Shown here piece by piece: positions 1-11,930 of a stretch of 64,000 nt of DNA. The translations under genes and the position numbers were made by a program. Under the pieces are notes generated by a model. It did not search any database. It had not been told where the DNA came from and worked only from the letters and a program-made list of their open reading frames with translations. The stretch lies in NCBI RefSeq assembly GCF_000002235.5, contig NW_022145547.1:1112001-1176000 (forward strand). The letters run 5' to 3'. Every line of letters begins with the position of its first letter. Position 1 is the first letter of the stretch. Source of the DNA: Strongylocentrotus purpuratus. Its lineage: Eukaryota > Echinodermata > Echinoidea > Camarodonta > Strongylocentrotidae.

Positions 1-870
1 TCACGCGTCATGACGTATTCTTCATTCACCCCAAATCCCACTCGTTTTGCACGCTGTGCTTGTGAGCCCTATTTACGTCCCTTCCTCTATCCCGATTCAT
101 TTCAAACATCGTAGGCATAGCCTCTAGATGATCCCATCAGAGACATAAAACTCTTCGTTTTCCGAAAAAGTCGGCTAATTATAATTTAAACAAAAACAAT
201 CTCATTTGCCGTGATATAATCATTACTTCATCTGAAAATACATAAACGTTTGGTATAATAAAGAAATGAAAAGAACTTTCCCCCAACTCTCTAGATTACA
301 AATTCCATGCATTTTGTTCATGGAACTAACAATTCATGCGCCAATTGGATTACAAACAGGGGCTGCCGAGCGACTTCCAATGTGGGGGGGGGGGCACCAA
401 GAAAAAAGGGCACTTTCTAGAAGAAAAAAAGGGCACCTACAAAGGGAAATCTCAAAGCGAAAATATACAATTTTTTAGACATTGGTATATACCCCTACAT
501 TGTGATTACAATTATCAGGGATGATTTCAATATTGGTTTCAATTTATACACCATACAAGACATTGCTTAAACATCATGTTTTGCAGTTGATTGTCTAACA
601 AATTGTTTGCGAGCGAGGAAAATTGTTAAGATGTGTGAGGTCGCAGTACGAAAAATTACATCTTATAAAGAGGAAAAAAAGCCAATCCAAATGGGGTTAT
701 AAGCACATTCTCATAACGGAAGACTGAACAGACCTTTGATAAGTAACATAGTACATCCTCTATAGATGCGTGCGAGGGGGAAATTGCTCTTAGTCGCTTG
801 AAATTAGCTAGTGCGCGTTTAATGATGATAGAAAAAGGGGAAACTTTTCAAGAAAAAAAGGAGCATGATT
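1..870. other. Intergenic, no gene recognised
   Basis: AT-rich DNA with a short G run near 384. The open frames here are under 75 codons, overlap one another and resemble nothing I know. Confidence 0.5.
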
Positions 871-874
871 GTGC

Positions 875-1345
875 CACTGTCGCTCATATAGTTGGAATAA
901 TTTTTGTTGTACCCCAATTTGTGGAATTATTTTAAAAATAATTTATTCCTAATAGATCTAGATAATAGTATACATTCTAAGATTTTATTGAATAATAATT
1001 TGCCAATGTGTGTTTTGCGTGACTGCTAAAGCATGTGTATGCTACTATGCTTATTAACTAGGGGACCAACGCCCCTAAGTCATAAATGACAGTAATGAGG
1101 ATTAATGCCCCACAAAAAGGCACTAAAATAGCACATCGACACGGTTTTGATCCTAGGGCCTCACAGTTACGAGGCCATTGCTTTGTCACTGAACCATGAC
1201 GACAGCAGTCTCTAGGGTAGGGGGCAGTTTCCATAAATAAAAAACACAAAGAAAATGCAATAAATTTTCAATAATTTATTGCATTTTACCCCGGTTCCCA
1301 ACATAATGAAATTCTCTGTGTGCCCATGCCTTGAGCCATAATGCA
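875..1345 (-). repeat. Dispersed repeat with an embedded tRNA-derived SINE-like part (copy 1)
   Basis: About 470 bases here recur, diverged, at 20778-21250, including the shared stretch CTAATAGATCTAGATA and the part from 'ctaggggacc' onward. Read on the minus strand, the centre (about 1130-1200) looks like a tRNA-derived RNA polymerase III promoter: an A-box-like 'tggttcagtgac' and a B-box-like 'ggatcaaaacc'. I infer an old SINE nested in, or part of, a longer mobile repeat. The family is not identified. Confidence 0.6.
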
Positions 1346-1582
1346 TGGCCGTACAGAGCATTTTTTCTCGAAGTTCTGACTCAATTATTCCATTGTGGTC
1401 TGTGGATGGAGGTACAGACTTCCGATGTTTAATAGATAATGTGTCAGCGTTACTAGCTGATGGAAATTATATTTCATGTTATGACAATATTGATTGTTAT
1501 TCAACAAAATCTGTTTATTTCAATTCATCAATATTATAAATGACTGAAGTATTAATTGATTGTTTTTCTTCTCTTTCTTGCA

Positions 1583-4311
1583 GGGCTTCGTTTTGGTTTG
1601 GTCTGATGACAAAATAAAACGATGAACTAAAAATACACCACGTCTACACTTTCCTTCATTGGAAGTTTACCCACGACATTATCATCCGACAAAGGGGTAC
1701 CCTTCTTATTTCAGAGGTGATATATTGACGTCATAGCAAACGGCTCAATCTTGTACCCATTGCTCGTCGCGTGTCTCCTCGTCGGCCCGTCCTTTCAATC
1801 TTTACATCGACACGATGGAGATTCGGCGATATCATCATTAAGACTGGACATTGACAAATCTGTCCAGGGATGTGATCAGAACCTTGAACTGAAAAAAGCT
1901 TCTTGCAGCAATAAAGGCCTGGATACGGTTCCCCAGAATCTTTCTGATGATACCAAGGTGCTTGACTTGTCTCATAACAATATCACCATACTTTTGAACT
2001 CCTCGTTTGAAGTATACCCTCTAATTAACTCCTTGGACATTTCTCACAACGATGTTAGATCGATAGAATCGGGCACTTTTTACCCCCTCAAGGGCTTAAT
2101 TAACCTGTCTCTATTGATGAACCAGCATCTTGTGCTTCCAGCAACAGGCGTCTAGATCTTGTTGTTCTGTTCGAGAACCGGCTCTCCTTCATCAATGTGA
2201 GTTCTTGTGGCATGGCCGACCAGGTATACATGACTACTAATCACATAAAACACCTTACGGCAGGAGATTTCACCTTTGTGTGCAACACTACTATTCTAAA
2301 TCTTATACAAAACCCTATCCAATCCGTAGACCCTGATGTGATCGCATCATTACATGTTCGCTCTCTGATGCTAGGTGGCTACCCTTTGAGTGACGAGTTG
2401 TTAACGAACATCATCCTCGGAATCTCAAAATCAGACATCGATGAGCTTATAATCCAGAGAGGCTCTGTTGGTGCGTTTCCTAAAGGTTTCTTCGATCCAC
2501 TGCGCGATTCTTCTCTTTCTCTTCTGTACTTAGAAAGAAACAAACTTAAAAGCCTCCATCCTTTAGTCTTCTCGAATTTAACAAAACTCAAAGAATTCAT
2601 TTTCAATTATAACGAACTCCCCATCGACATAATTCACCCAGACTTTTTCGAGGGCATGAAGGCATTAAAGGGACTAATAATGAACAACAACCAAGTAACA
2701 CAAATAAATCCTCAAAACCAGACTTGGACAGTTGACTTATCGGAGTTAGACTTATCCGGTATTATGATTACAAACATATCTACATCTGTATTTCGGGGTT
2801 TAGGAAATTTAACTTTCTTAAACATGAGCTATAACAGACTACTTGCTGTCTTTGAGCTGACGGCCTTTTCGGGACTTGACAATATTCAAACCATTGATTT
2901 GTCCGGATGTCAATTATATACAATTCTGGAATTGAACACCCCAATATTAAGATCACTTTTCCTTAACTCTATTAATCCGTTAAACGTCGGGGTTAGTATC
3001 AAACCAGCCTCGTTTCAACATTTACATTCCCTTGTTAATTTATACATGAAAGACTCTGGGCTTGACATTACGAATAACATATGGAATGGAAACGCGTCTC
3101 TTTTCGATGGATTATTGCATCTTAATCATTTGGATTTGAGTAAAAACCCTTTCCCGAGTTTTTTACCGCCAGGGGTATTCCGGCAACTTTCCGTTTTACA
3201 AGAGCTAAATCTAGAATATTGCCAAATTGGAAATCTACATCCTCTTGTCTTCTCGGGGTTGGAATCGCTTCAGAAGTTGAGTTTGAAAGGAAACAACATC
3301 CAGCATATTCATGATGATGTATTGTCGGGGTTGGGCCAAGTAAACATTATAGACTTTGAAGGAAACCAGATCATATACTTGGACGAGCTAATGTTCTCAA
3401 ATAACCGGAATCTCACAAATCTTTCTTTGGCCGACAACAAATTAACGCGCTTTAATCAAAAGACTTTCAAGCCGATCCTTTCCTCCATTTCTTCACTTGA
3501 TCTATCAATGAACCCAATTGATTGTAACTGTGATCTAAAGTGGCTTATTTATTGGATAAATAAACCTATACACCTGATAGACAGGGACAAAACTATTTGT
3601 TCGTCAGAATCTCTGGAGCCTTTTCGTGAGAAACCCCTGCTTGATGTTGATCCAAATGAACTCTGTATAATAAATGGTCTATTGTTTCTGATTCCCCTTG
3701 CCTCCATTGGCTTGGTTGTAATCAGCGTGCTGTTGTATCACTTCCGATGGCAGTTGAGGTACAAACTCTTTCTCTTAAAACTGGCCGCAGTGGGCTATAA
3801 AGAGATGCGAGACGCTCGAGACCACAATGACTACGAGTTTGACGTGAACATCATTTTCTTCGACGATGGCGAAGATGACGAAGAATGGATTCGCGAACAG
3901 CTCCGACCGGCTCTCGGAGAACGGCTACCACAGTTTCAGAGGAACGTCTTCGGTGACGAAGACCTTGTATTAGGTATGCATTATTTAGATTCCGTCCATT
4001 ACGTGGTGAGCCACAGTTACAAGACCATCATAGTGCTCAGCAGAGCTGCAGTGCAAGACCGCTGGTTCATACTCAAGTTCCGGACGGCCATGGACCACGT
4101 GAGTGACACTTTGACTGAATTTGTAGTCGTGGTCTTCCTCGAAGACATCCCAGATGACGAAATGCCATTCTTGGCGAGGTTGTATCTTAATGATGGCAGA
4201 CCCTATATCCACTGGACTGAGGACGCAAGAGGACAAGAATGTTTCTGGGATGAATTGACCAAAAATCTGACCATTAATCTAAGGACAAATGACTTGATCC
4301 CAAACGAGTAG
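1583..4311 (+). pseudogene. Toll-like receptor, single coding exon, probably a pseudogene
   Basis: Innate immune receptor of the sea urchin TLR type. A strong splice acceptor (pyrimidine tract then 'ttgcag' ending at 1582) suggests a 5' UTR intron before the coding exon. The receptor frame opens after a TGA at 1718-1720. The expected start at 1733-1735 reads ATA, followed by a good signal peptide (ANGSILYPLLVACLLVG). No in-frame ATG lies ahead of the signal peptide. N-terminal LRR coding runs to about 2150, then shifts to the +1-related frame that continues from about 2155 to the stop at 4309-4311. The second part holds many leucine-rich repeats, an LRRCT with NPIDCNC at 3511-3531, a membrane segment at 3670-3744, and a TIR domain at 3832-4290 with QFQRNVFGDEDL and KTIIVLSRAAVQDRWF. 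The usual BB-loop proline is replaced in 'DEDLVLGMHYL'. Lost start plus one frameshift point to a pseudogene; an assembly error could explain the frameshift but not easily both. Confidence 0.88.
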
Positions 4312-4339
4312 TATAACAGTCATGTAGGAACCTAGAGAA

Positions 4340-4420
4340 AGTAAAGAAAGTGTTTGTCGTCGTCATTATCATCATCACGATCATCAACATCATCACCATC
4401 GCCATTAGCATTATTGTTTC
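4340..4420. repeat. ATC/CAT-rich microsatellite
   Basis: Irregular runs of atcatc and catcat lie just beyond the TLR stop codon, probably in its former 3' UTR. Confidence 0.7.
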
Positions 4421-4610
4421 TGATGTTCTTGTTTTTGTTTCTGTTAAAGGTTTACATTGGAACTTAAATCTGTAAGAAAATCGGTTAGATAATTGGCAAT
4501 CATAGAATTAACGTGTATCCTCGTGGTATGATGGTTTTATGACATGGTTGGATGCAAATCTTTATAATACTTGTATGCTTGTAAGTGTCGGCTTGCATGG
4601 TGATGTAGAT

Positions 4611-5077
4611 TATACAGTAGGTTTGCGGGTGCACCATGTGAGAGAGAGAGGGAGGATTGAGGAGTCCTAAAAAAAGACTCTCGGTAATCTTTCTTTAGGG
4701 TTTTGTAGTCCTGAAAAGGACTGTTAGTATAGTCTTGAAAAAACTGTTGGTTATCTTTCTTAGCTTATAGTTCTGAGGAGAACTATAGCGCTTGGAGAGG
4801 ATGAGGGCGGGAGTAGCTCGACTTTTCGAACAGGTTGACTATCCGTCGTCAGGAGTGTTCGAAACGTCGAGCCACTCCCGCCCTCATGCTCTCCAAGCGC
4901 TATAGTTCTCCTTGGAACTATAAGCTAAGAAAGATAACCAACAGTCTTTTTCAAGACTATACCAACAGTCCTTTTTAGGACTACAAAACATTCAAGAAAG
5001 ATTACCGAGAGTCCTTTTCAGGACTCCTCAATCCTCCCTCTCTCTCACATGGTGCACCCGCAAGCCTACTGTATAAT
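4611..5077. repeat. Large inverted repeat (foldback element) built of nested hairpins
   Basis: The two halves are near-perfect reverse complements. The left end 'tatacagtaggtttgcgg' pairs with the right end 'ccgcaagcctactgtata'. Arms are about 215-225 bases around a spacer near 4830-4860. Each arm holds a series of small self-complementary hairpins: left arm at 4663-4679, 4707-4722 (AGTCCTGAAAAGGACT), 4731-4745 and 4767-4786 (AGTTCTGAGGAGAACT core); the right arm mirrors them. A direct repeat 'ataatacttgta' occurs near 4564 and again just after the right end, but the left copy lies about 40 bases outside the arm. Probably a non-autonomous foldback transposon. If transcribed with the TLR it would form long double-stranded RNA. 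Confidence 0.85.
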
Positions 5078-5189
5078 ACTTGTAACGCAGTTTCTCTCTG
5101 TTTTTCAATATTAGAATTACAATCACCATTTGCTGAATAAGAGAATTTGCATTTAAAGGTTTATATTGATTCACATTACTCTAAGGCTT

Positions 5190-5386
5190 AGCGCACACTA
5201 CACGATCTGACTGCGATCGATTTTGGAAGAATTTACAACAGCATTTTATATGAACATTTTAACATGTAAAATGTTTAATAATTGAGGATTTGTTTATTCA
5301 TGGATTAATAAAATCTAACTTTTAGGGGATTTCAAGCTTACTTCTTCCATAAACAGATCGCAGCCGGATCATGTAGTGTGCGCCGG
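5190..5386. mobile_element. MITE with about 28-bp terminal inverted repeats
   Basis: The left end 'gcgcacactacacgatctg' and the reverse complement of the right end, 'gcgcacactacatgatccg', match closely and both continue into 'ctgcgatc'. The interior is AT-rich and non-coding. A related element with ends of the same type lies at 57287-57515. The transposon superfamily is not clear from the ends. Confidence 0.75.
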
Positions 5387-5389
5387 TAA

Positions 5390-6540
5390 GTGTTAGTTAA
5401 GTATTTATGGAGAAGTGAATCTCTTCAAGGCAACCAAGAAGCCATGTCCATGAAACCTCTTTATCAACGAACTTTTCTGTAGATTAAGATTTGGAACATA
5501 ACACGAGAAGCTATGATGATAATTCGAGGTAAAATTAAGGTTTTTTCTCATTGTCTTTTTTAATACAACATTGTATCTTAAATATCTCGGTGTCAAGGAG
5601 ATTATCTCAAGAATACCGATCTCTGTAAATGTATAAATTCTCGCCATCGAACATGTCGAACATGACTGTGGAATAGCTTAATGCTTTATAATGATATACA
5701 TTTATGTACATTTCTGTAAATTATGCCAGTCACAACAAAATATGCATGTTTTTAATAGCATTTTGAATACTTCACACATTATTATCACATTGATGTATGA
5801 TAGTTCACCTTTTCAATGTAAAACGCTGTGCCAAAGGAATATTATGGCGTATTACAACAAAATTTATGTGTATCTGTGTTTCTCATAGTTTAGACGAACA
5901 GGTCAAAACTATGGATGAACGGAGCGAGAAAGGAGGAGGATGGGGTGTCCCCGTCTAATTTGAGTATTTTTAAACATGCATAATCAGTGATGAGAAATGC
6001 GAGATCCTGAAAAGTAGCAATCTGTTGTCTTTTCAAAACGAACTTACAGAAGATAATTATGGAATGAGAGGGATTTTCTTCTTTCAGCCAGGAAAATTTA
6101 GGACATTATTTTTACCCGGAAATATGAACATAAAAACGAATGTAACTGTCAAAGGTGTCCTCCTGAAAGCCCGTGGAAATGTAGTCATACAATGAACAAT
6201 GTTTCTCGTGCAATAGGAGAGGGGGGAGATAGTGACAACAATTTGTACTATGTCAAAATGGCATTGACATCACCACCCCCTTCTTTTTAGACCTGTTATA
6301 GAGCCATGGCGATTTTCTGTTCGATTATTCTAGTCACGAGTCTAGCTAATGTCCGCATAAAAATATGTCCTTCTTGATTTCTTCATCGCATTAGTCTATC
6401 ATAGTCTGTGGTAGATATTTAAATTCCTTCTTGAAACGATATCTGCTCGGGTGTTTTCGAAACCTCGTACCCCGCGCCACCCTAGTTACACGTGCGTACA
6501 TGACTTCGTGAATGTTATCACTATTACTTGGAAGAGATGA
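5390..6540. other. Intergenic, no gene recognised
   Basis: AT-rich DNA with short overlapping open frames only. No RNA gene or recognisable repeat apart from possible diverged fragments. Confidence 0.5.
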
Positions 6541-6544
6541 ATAC

Positions 6545-6603
<59 letters not shown>

Positions 6604-6838
6604 CTTTTGTCCACTCCAAATCGTATTAAACCGAAAATGGAAATTCTTTTTGCCAAATTGATCGTGAGCCCGGCAGCCACTGAACAGCGCCAGATCGACG
6701 TTGCTCTATCCCTTATTGTTGAACGCCAAACAAGGTAGCTCTTTTAACGTCTTTTGGTATGACGCGGCCGGGGTTCGAACCCACGACCTATCCGGTTGTG
6801 AGGCGGACGCTCTACTGACTGAGCCAACACACCGGTAT
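6541..6838 (-). mobile_element. tRNA-derived SINE with (ATT)n tail
   Basis: On the minus strand the head resembles a tRNA: A box 'tggctcagtcagtaga' and B box 'gggttcgaacc' (about 6757-6836), with a good TPsiC arm. A body of about 150 bases follows, ending in a long (ATT)n run, seen as (AAT)n at 6546-6603 on the plus strand. The body and tail after the tRNA part make it a SINE, not a working tRNA gene. The tract length suggests a fairly young insertion. Confidence 0.85.
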
Positions 6839-7724
6839 GATATCAAGAGAATGAAAAATGGATTTGGAGAGGAAGTGAATGACAGGTTGAGGTGATTAAT
6901 CACATGTAAATCAAAACGAAGAGAGAAATAGATATGGTGGAGTGGAAAACGGATACAGAGAGAATGGAGGTGAATATAGAGAATGATATATGTGTTTGTG
7001 TGCGTACGTGCGTGCGTTCGATTACTATACTCATTAGAAAACAACGAGAATTTCAATTTAAATTATTGCATGGAGCTATACAGTATATACTAATGAGCAT
7101 CTTCATAGATTTGATTTTGTCGGTGATAATTTATTCGTTTTGTAAACAGGAAATATAGAAACATATAAATATTATTTTTTATCTTGCGGGAGCGTTCAAA
7201 GGATGTGGCAGGCTTTAGTACAACTTTAAAGATTTAGAATAGCGAGATACATTTGTTGGGTGGCAGGTAGTTCATATAGAATACAAATCTGTAATACTAT
7301 AATTTTCATGACGAAGTATGTTATATTTATGTCAAGATCGGGGGGGGGCAACTACCAACTTCAGAAAAGATGAAGAAAACCATTTTTAATTGTAGGGATG
7401 AGGAAAAGAAAATAGCCATTAGAATGGAAAAGCTGGGAGTACCTTTTCTGAAGTGGGAGCAACTTAGTATTGATTAAGATTTATTTTCCTCTCCACCGTG
7501 AGTTTGTTAAAGTGTAGCTCTATTTTTCAGCCTGGTTAACGTACTTATTTAGTATATTTCTTGAGTTGAGAATGTTAGCAGACATCCACTGAGTGAGTAG
7601 TGTGTTCATTCATTCATCAAGTTAATATAATTATGTTATTAGGAATAAAAATAATTATATTTTGAGAGTTGTTTGTATTGTTCTAATATTGAATACAAAT
7701 ACATTTGCCACACTCAACCCAGGT

Positions 7725-7892
7725 GATGTAAATGGGTACCTGGCAGGAATTAATTCCTTTAAATGCTAGAGCGCCGCAGTGGCTGCCTTGCTAAAGCCAG
7801 GGTAATAATCGGGGCAGCGCCAGGAGCGTCACAATGTGACGGACATGTGCGCTATATAAGAAGCCACCATTATTATTATTATTATTATTAAA
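7725..7892 (+). mobile_element. SINE 3' part with (ATT)n tail, 5'-truncated
   Basis: The body includes 'aaatgggtacctggcagg' and 'gcgctatataagaagccacc' and ends in (ATT)n at 7868-7890. The tRNA-like head is missing or unrecognisable. It shares the motif 'cagtggctgcc' and the tail type with the SINE at 6541-6838, so it is a related family, on the opposite strand. Confidence 0.75.
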
Positions 7893-7894
7893 TA

Positions 7895-8640
7895 CAATTT
7901 ATGGAAAAGCAAAAAGGAGAATGTGTGGGTGGGTGCGTAAGTAGTTTATACGGGAAATTTGTTATGTTCGCTGTTCCAAACACAGCAAGCAAAATAGTCA
8001 TCGAATCAAAAAGTCCTTTTCACATTCTTTTCAAGATGGAAATTCCTGCAAGACTCATTATTATATTTTAGTCTGCCAATGACATTGTGGGCAATTACTT
8101 TCTTGACTTGTAGCGGAAGGGAGAATCAACTTAAGATTGATATAGGAATAGTTTAGTTTTGGTATGGAGAGTACAGTTTTGGTCAAACTAAATGTGAGAA
8201 ACCAAAACCTGCACCATTACATTTCAAACTAATACTTACAGCTGCATCATGCTCGAAAGGTATACACAAATTACAAACGACTAAGTAATAATCCTGTTGA
8301 CAATTAAGAGAGCCGTTAAACCACATGTGGGCATTCTCTAAAAAGTCATTGGTTTTAACTCTTTTTAATAATAAAATTATGCATGTTATGTTGTGTTGAA
8401 ATAATGGTTAAATAGAAACATCATCAACAACTTATTAAAAACATTTGTTTGAAAAGTGTAAGCATTTAGTTGTCTTTCAACGGCTGGTTCAAAATTAGCG
8501 AATATTTGTGGAGCCCCACAAATTAGAAATGGTCATTATTATGGATATTTCAGCCGTTTTTTAACCGATTTTGAGCAAACAAAGAGGATGTTGTCATCTA
8601 TATTGTATGCTCTTCCGAGGTTGACACTCAGTTCGTAATT
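7895..8640. other. Intergenic, no gene recognised
   Basis: AT-rich, no supported coding region. Confidence 0.5.
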
Positions 8641-8646
8641 ATCTCA

Positions 8647-8741
8647 ACCCCCCCCCCCCCCAAAAAAAAAAAAATAAATAAATAAATAAATAAAAAATAA
8701 ATAAATAAATAAATAATAAATAAATTAAAAAAAAAAAAAAT
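8647..8741. repeat. Poly-C, poly-A and (AAAT)n low-complexity tract
   Basis: A C run is followed by an A run and a long imperfect aaat/taaa microsatellite. Confidence 0.9.
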
Positions 8742-9019
8742 GTACAGCGCCCTCTATACCGAAACTCAACTATCATTGACATGAACGACATGGTCTGATT
8801 GACCATGTTGACGTGTAAGAGGGATTATTTTAATATTCTTTAAAATTACTAAAGCCATGAAATAATTCATGTAGGAAGGAGGCTAAATTAAAAACATTGT
8901 GTTATAGAACTTGTTGTGTGTGTAGTGTTTTTTTGTTGTTGTTCTTCTTCTTCTTAGTTTTAGTTTATATTATGTAAACAATATGGGTTTACTCATGGAC
9001 CCTGGACTTTTTTAACACA

Positions 9020-9084
9020 AAGAGAGAGAGAGAGAGAAAGAGAGAAAGGGATAGGGAGAGAGGGAGAGAGAAAGAGAGAGAGAC
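9020..9084. repeat. (GA)n-rich tract
   Basis: Imperfect gagagag and gagaaag runs; simple-sequence DNA. Confidence 0.9.
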
Positions 9085-9089
9085 AAATA

Positions 9090-10400
9090 GTGACTTTGCC
9101 TGGAAACCACATAAATCTATGTCCGATCCCCATCAGTCATACCATGATATACGGCCTGTTACACTTTTTATATCATGTCACAGTATCGTACGTGAATATG
9201 ATATTTCATACGGCTGGGCTTGTAACAAGGGTGAAGGAGAAAGAAAAACACATTTGAAAGTAACATTCTGGAAGGAAATGTATTTTGATTGAAATCATTT
9301 GTAATGATGTTCACGTACTCTGTAGGTTCAACATTAAAGAAAAAAATAACCGATCACTGATGGTAAACTTACGAGCGTGGGTGCGTAGAAGCTCAAACTC
9401 ATGTTCGTCTAATAGATTCTTTAGAGTAAAATTACGATGAAAAACTATTTGAAGTTGAAGCATGTCTAAATTTGGTTATTACTTCGTTTCGCTTTGATAC
9501 AAACATTCCTCACTAAAATAATATACGAGACCATTTGACCAGACATATAACTGAAGTGAAACAAGGAAACACTATTTTATTTTCTGTTTATGACACTTTA
9601 CCTGATATTCAAGTCCGCCACCCTTAACAAGATTTTACACATATAAATGTATCATAATGTAATTTAGGAATTAAGTGAAAACCCTAAAACGTAAATAACA
9701 ACATTTCTGCACTCAGTTATACAGTATGCTATACATGAGCCTAAGACGGCTTTTAACTGGGCTAAGAGGGCTAGGCTAAGTTTGAATAGATTGAGAAAAC
9801 CTGAATTTACAAGAAAATTTCATTTTTTTTGCAGCGTTCTACATTAGTAAATTCCATAATTTTAAAGACAAAATATATTTTGTCAAAAAAATAGAAATTA
9901 CAATTTTATGACATTTTTAGTAAAAAATTCGCCTGGCATTCACCCGCATCTTGTTAATTAGTATTTTCGCAAGAGTTAAAGCATTGGTGCCATGCATGAC
10001 CCTAAAACGCCATGAAATCTTTTTCTAGAACCCTTTTTTTGTGTGTGTTTGGCTGCCGGGCATTTCTGCGTGAAATAAACCGTATTTGGTGTCATTCAAA
10101 AGGGCATTACAGTCATTCTGAAACCATTGTCATCTGTGCAAATTTTACTGCAAGCCTAAAACGTATTGTTATATATAATGCATAGTAAATCCATCATTTT
10201 TGCGATAACTTTGCGATGAAGTCATCAAAGTATATAACACAAAAGTATAAAGATCGCCATTTAAGACCAAGTTGAATTGTCTTCAAAACTGCGAATTTGG
10301 ACGGCAATTTCGCATGGTCGGTCAGTGATAGGGTATATATTTTTGTTTTATTTGACTGGAAAGTGCATATCTGAAATTTTCCGAATCGGAGGCGGCCCTC
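9090..10400. other. Intergenic, possible old repeat, no gene
   Basis: AT-rich. The stretch 9720-10400 has scattered 'cctaaaacg' motifs and could be an old repeat, but I find no termini. No coding support. Confidence 0.4.
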
Positions 10401-10425
10401 CCGGGGGATGGGGGCACCGTGCCCC

Positions 10426-11210
10426 CACATTTTTAAGTACCCTAAAAGCGCCCCTCATTACGTAGAAAAGTGCCCCTTTTACTTCTAAATGTGCCCCTAT
10501 TAATATGTAAAAGTGCCCCTACCCCTTATCACATTTGATAAGTGTCCCTTTTATTTTGCCACGTGTCCCATTTTCCGTTGCAATAAGTGCCTCCTTCCCC
10601 CTTTTTATAATTACTCCCTTTCATCCCTGATAACTGTCCCGTTTTGACATGTGCCTCTTTTTCTTGTTTATAATAGAATCCTCCCTCTTTTCATAAATGC
10701 CCCCTATAAACTCTAATAAATGCCCCTCCACTTTTCTTTCAACTAATGCACATTTTCTTTTATTATAAGTGCCCTTTTTCATTCTCATGAGCGCCCCTTT
10801 TTATATTTGGTCAGTGCCCCCCTTTACAGGTGCGATATGTGTTACTTTTCACCTCTGATAATTTCCATTTTAACAATGATACGTGCCCCTATTTCTTTCT
10901 AATAAGGGACCTATACCCTTTTTCAGGTGCGATAAATGCTATTTTTCACCTCTTATTGATGCCCCAATCAAAATCTTATGGTTGCCCCTTTTCCATCGAA
11001 AAATTCCCATTTCCCTTTCTCATAAGTGCATTATGTCATCCCTGGTGAGTGCTTTTTGTGTAGGTGTAAGGATTACCCCATTCTCACCTTTGATAATTAC
11101 CCTTTGTGTTTGCCACGTGCTCCTTTTCTGTTCTAATAAGTGATTTATCCCTTTCGATAAGTGTGACCCCTTTTTCTTCTCATTATTAAACGTGCCCCCA
11201 AGCGACTAAG
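10426..11210. repeat. Degenerate tandem repeat of an AAGTGCCCC(T)n motif
   Basis: About 780 bases made of irregular 22-30 base units around 'aagtgcccctttt', with many substitutions (agcgcccc, atgtgcccc, agtgtccc). The decay suggests an old minisatellite. The short open frames here are by-products. Confidence 0.8.
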
Positions 11211-11456
11211 AGTGATTTCACCCAAATCATGATTGTATCTCGAATACGTAACGTCAGTAAATCAGCAGTTTTTGTAAAGTCATTGCGATTGAATTTGTAG
11301 TCAGAATAGCTCTGACCGTGTGTAATAATACTCTAGTGCCATCTATTGTCACGATACAATTAATCCGCTCCCTGCTAATAATTAGTTATTTAATTTTTAA
11401 TAGTTAGACTTTGGGTGTAATGTGTTGTTGTCGTTCTTAGTATCATAGTGTACATA

Positions 11457-11530
11457 CAGGGGCGTCGCCAAAGGGGGGGGGTGTGGGGGTGCGACACCCC
11501 CCCCCCCCACCTGTCAGGATATTGTCGGTA
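11457..11530 (+). mobile_element. hAT-like transposon end (left terminus only)
   Basis: The sequence opens with CAGGGGCGTCGCCAAAGG, very close to the terminus of the complete hAT-like element at 59805 (CAGGGGCGTCGCTA). 'atattgtcggtaaaattgcgctg' nearby matches, inverted, a stretch inside that element's right end. No convincing right end was found; it may have been removed or displaced by the purine tract and array. Confidence 0.5.
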
Positions 11531-11544
11531 AAATTGCGCTGGCG

Positions 11545-11930
11545 TCGGGAAAAAGAGGAAAGGGGAAGGGAAAAAAAGAGAGGGGGAAAAAGAGAGGGGG
11601 GGAAGAGATGGAAAAAAAGAGAGGGAAAAAAAGAGAGGGAAAAAAGAGAGGGAAAGGAAAAGAAAAGAGAAAAAGAAAAGGAAAAAGAAAAGAAATAAAG
11701 GAAAAGAAAGGAAAGAAAGGAAAGAAAAGAAAAGAAAGGAAAGAAAAGAGAAGAAAGAAAGAGAAAAAAGAAAAAGAGGGAGGAGAGGAAAGAAAGGAAA
11801 AGAAAGAAAAGGAAAAAAAGAAAAAAGAAAGATAAAAGAGTGAAAGGGAAACAATAGAAACGGGGGGGGGGTGAAAGAGAGGAGAGAGAGGGGAGGTAAG
11901 AGTCTGAGAGTGGGAGTTAAAGAGAGAAGG
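11545..11930. repeat. Purine (GA) tract of about 390 bases
   Basis: Almost pure A and G on the plus strand (gggaaaaagagagg, gaaaggaaag). Open frames on both strands here (Lys/Glu/Arg on plus, Phe/Ser/Leu on minus) are compositional artefacts. Such tracts can form triplex DNA. Confidence 0.92.

Noticed and set aside
3985-4236. Minus-strand frame under the TIR domain
   Set aside because: Shadow of the receptor coding strand.
6486-6680. Poly-Leu frame on the minus strand
   Set aside because: Product of the (AAT)n tail of a SINE.
6757-6836. tRNA gene on the minus strand
   Set aside because: A and B boxes are good, but the sequence continues into a SINE body and (ATT)n tail, so it is a tRNA-derived retroposon.
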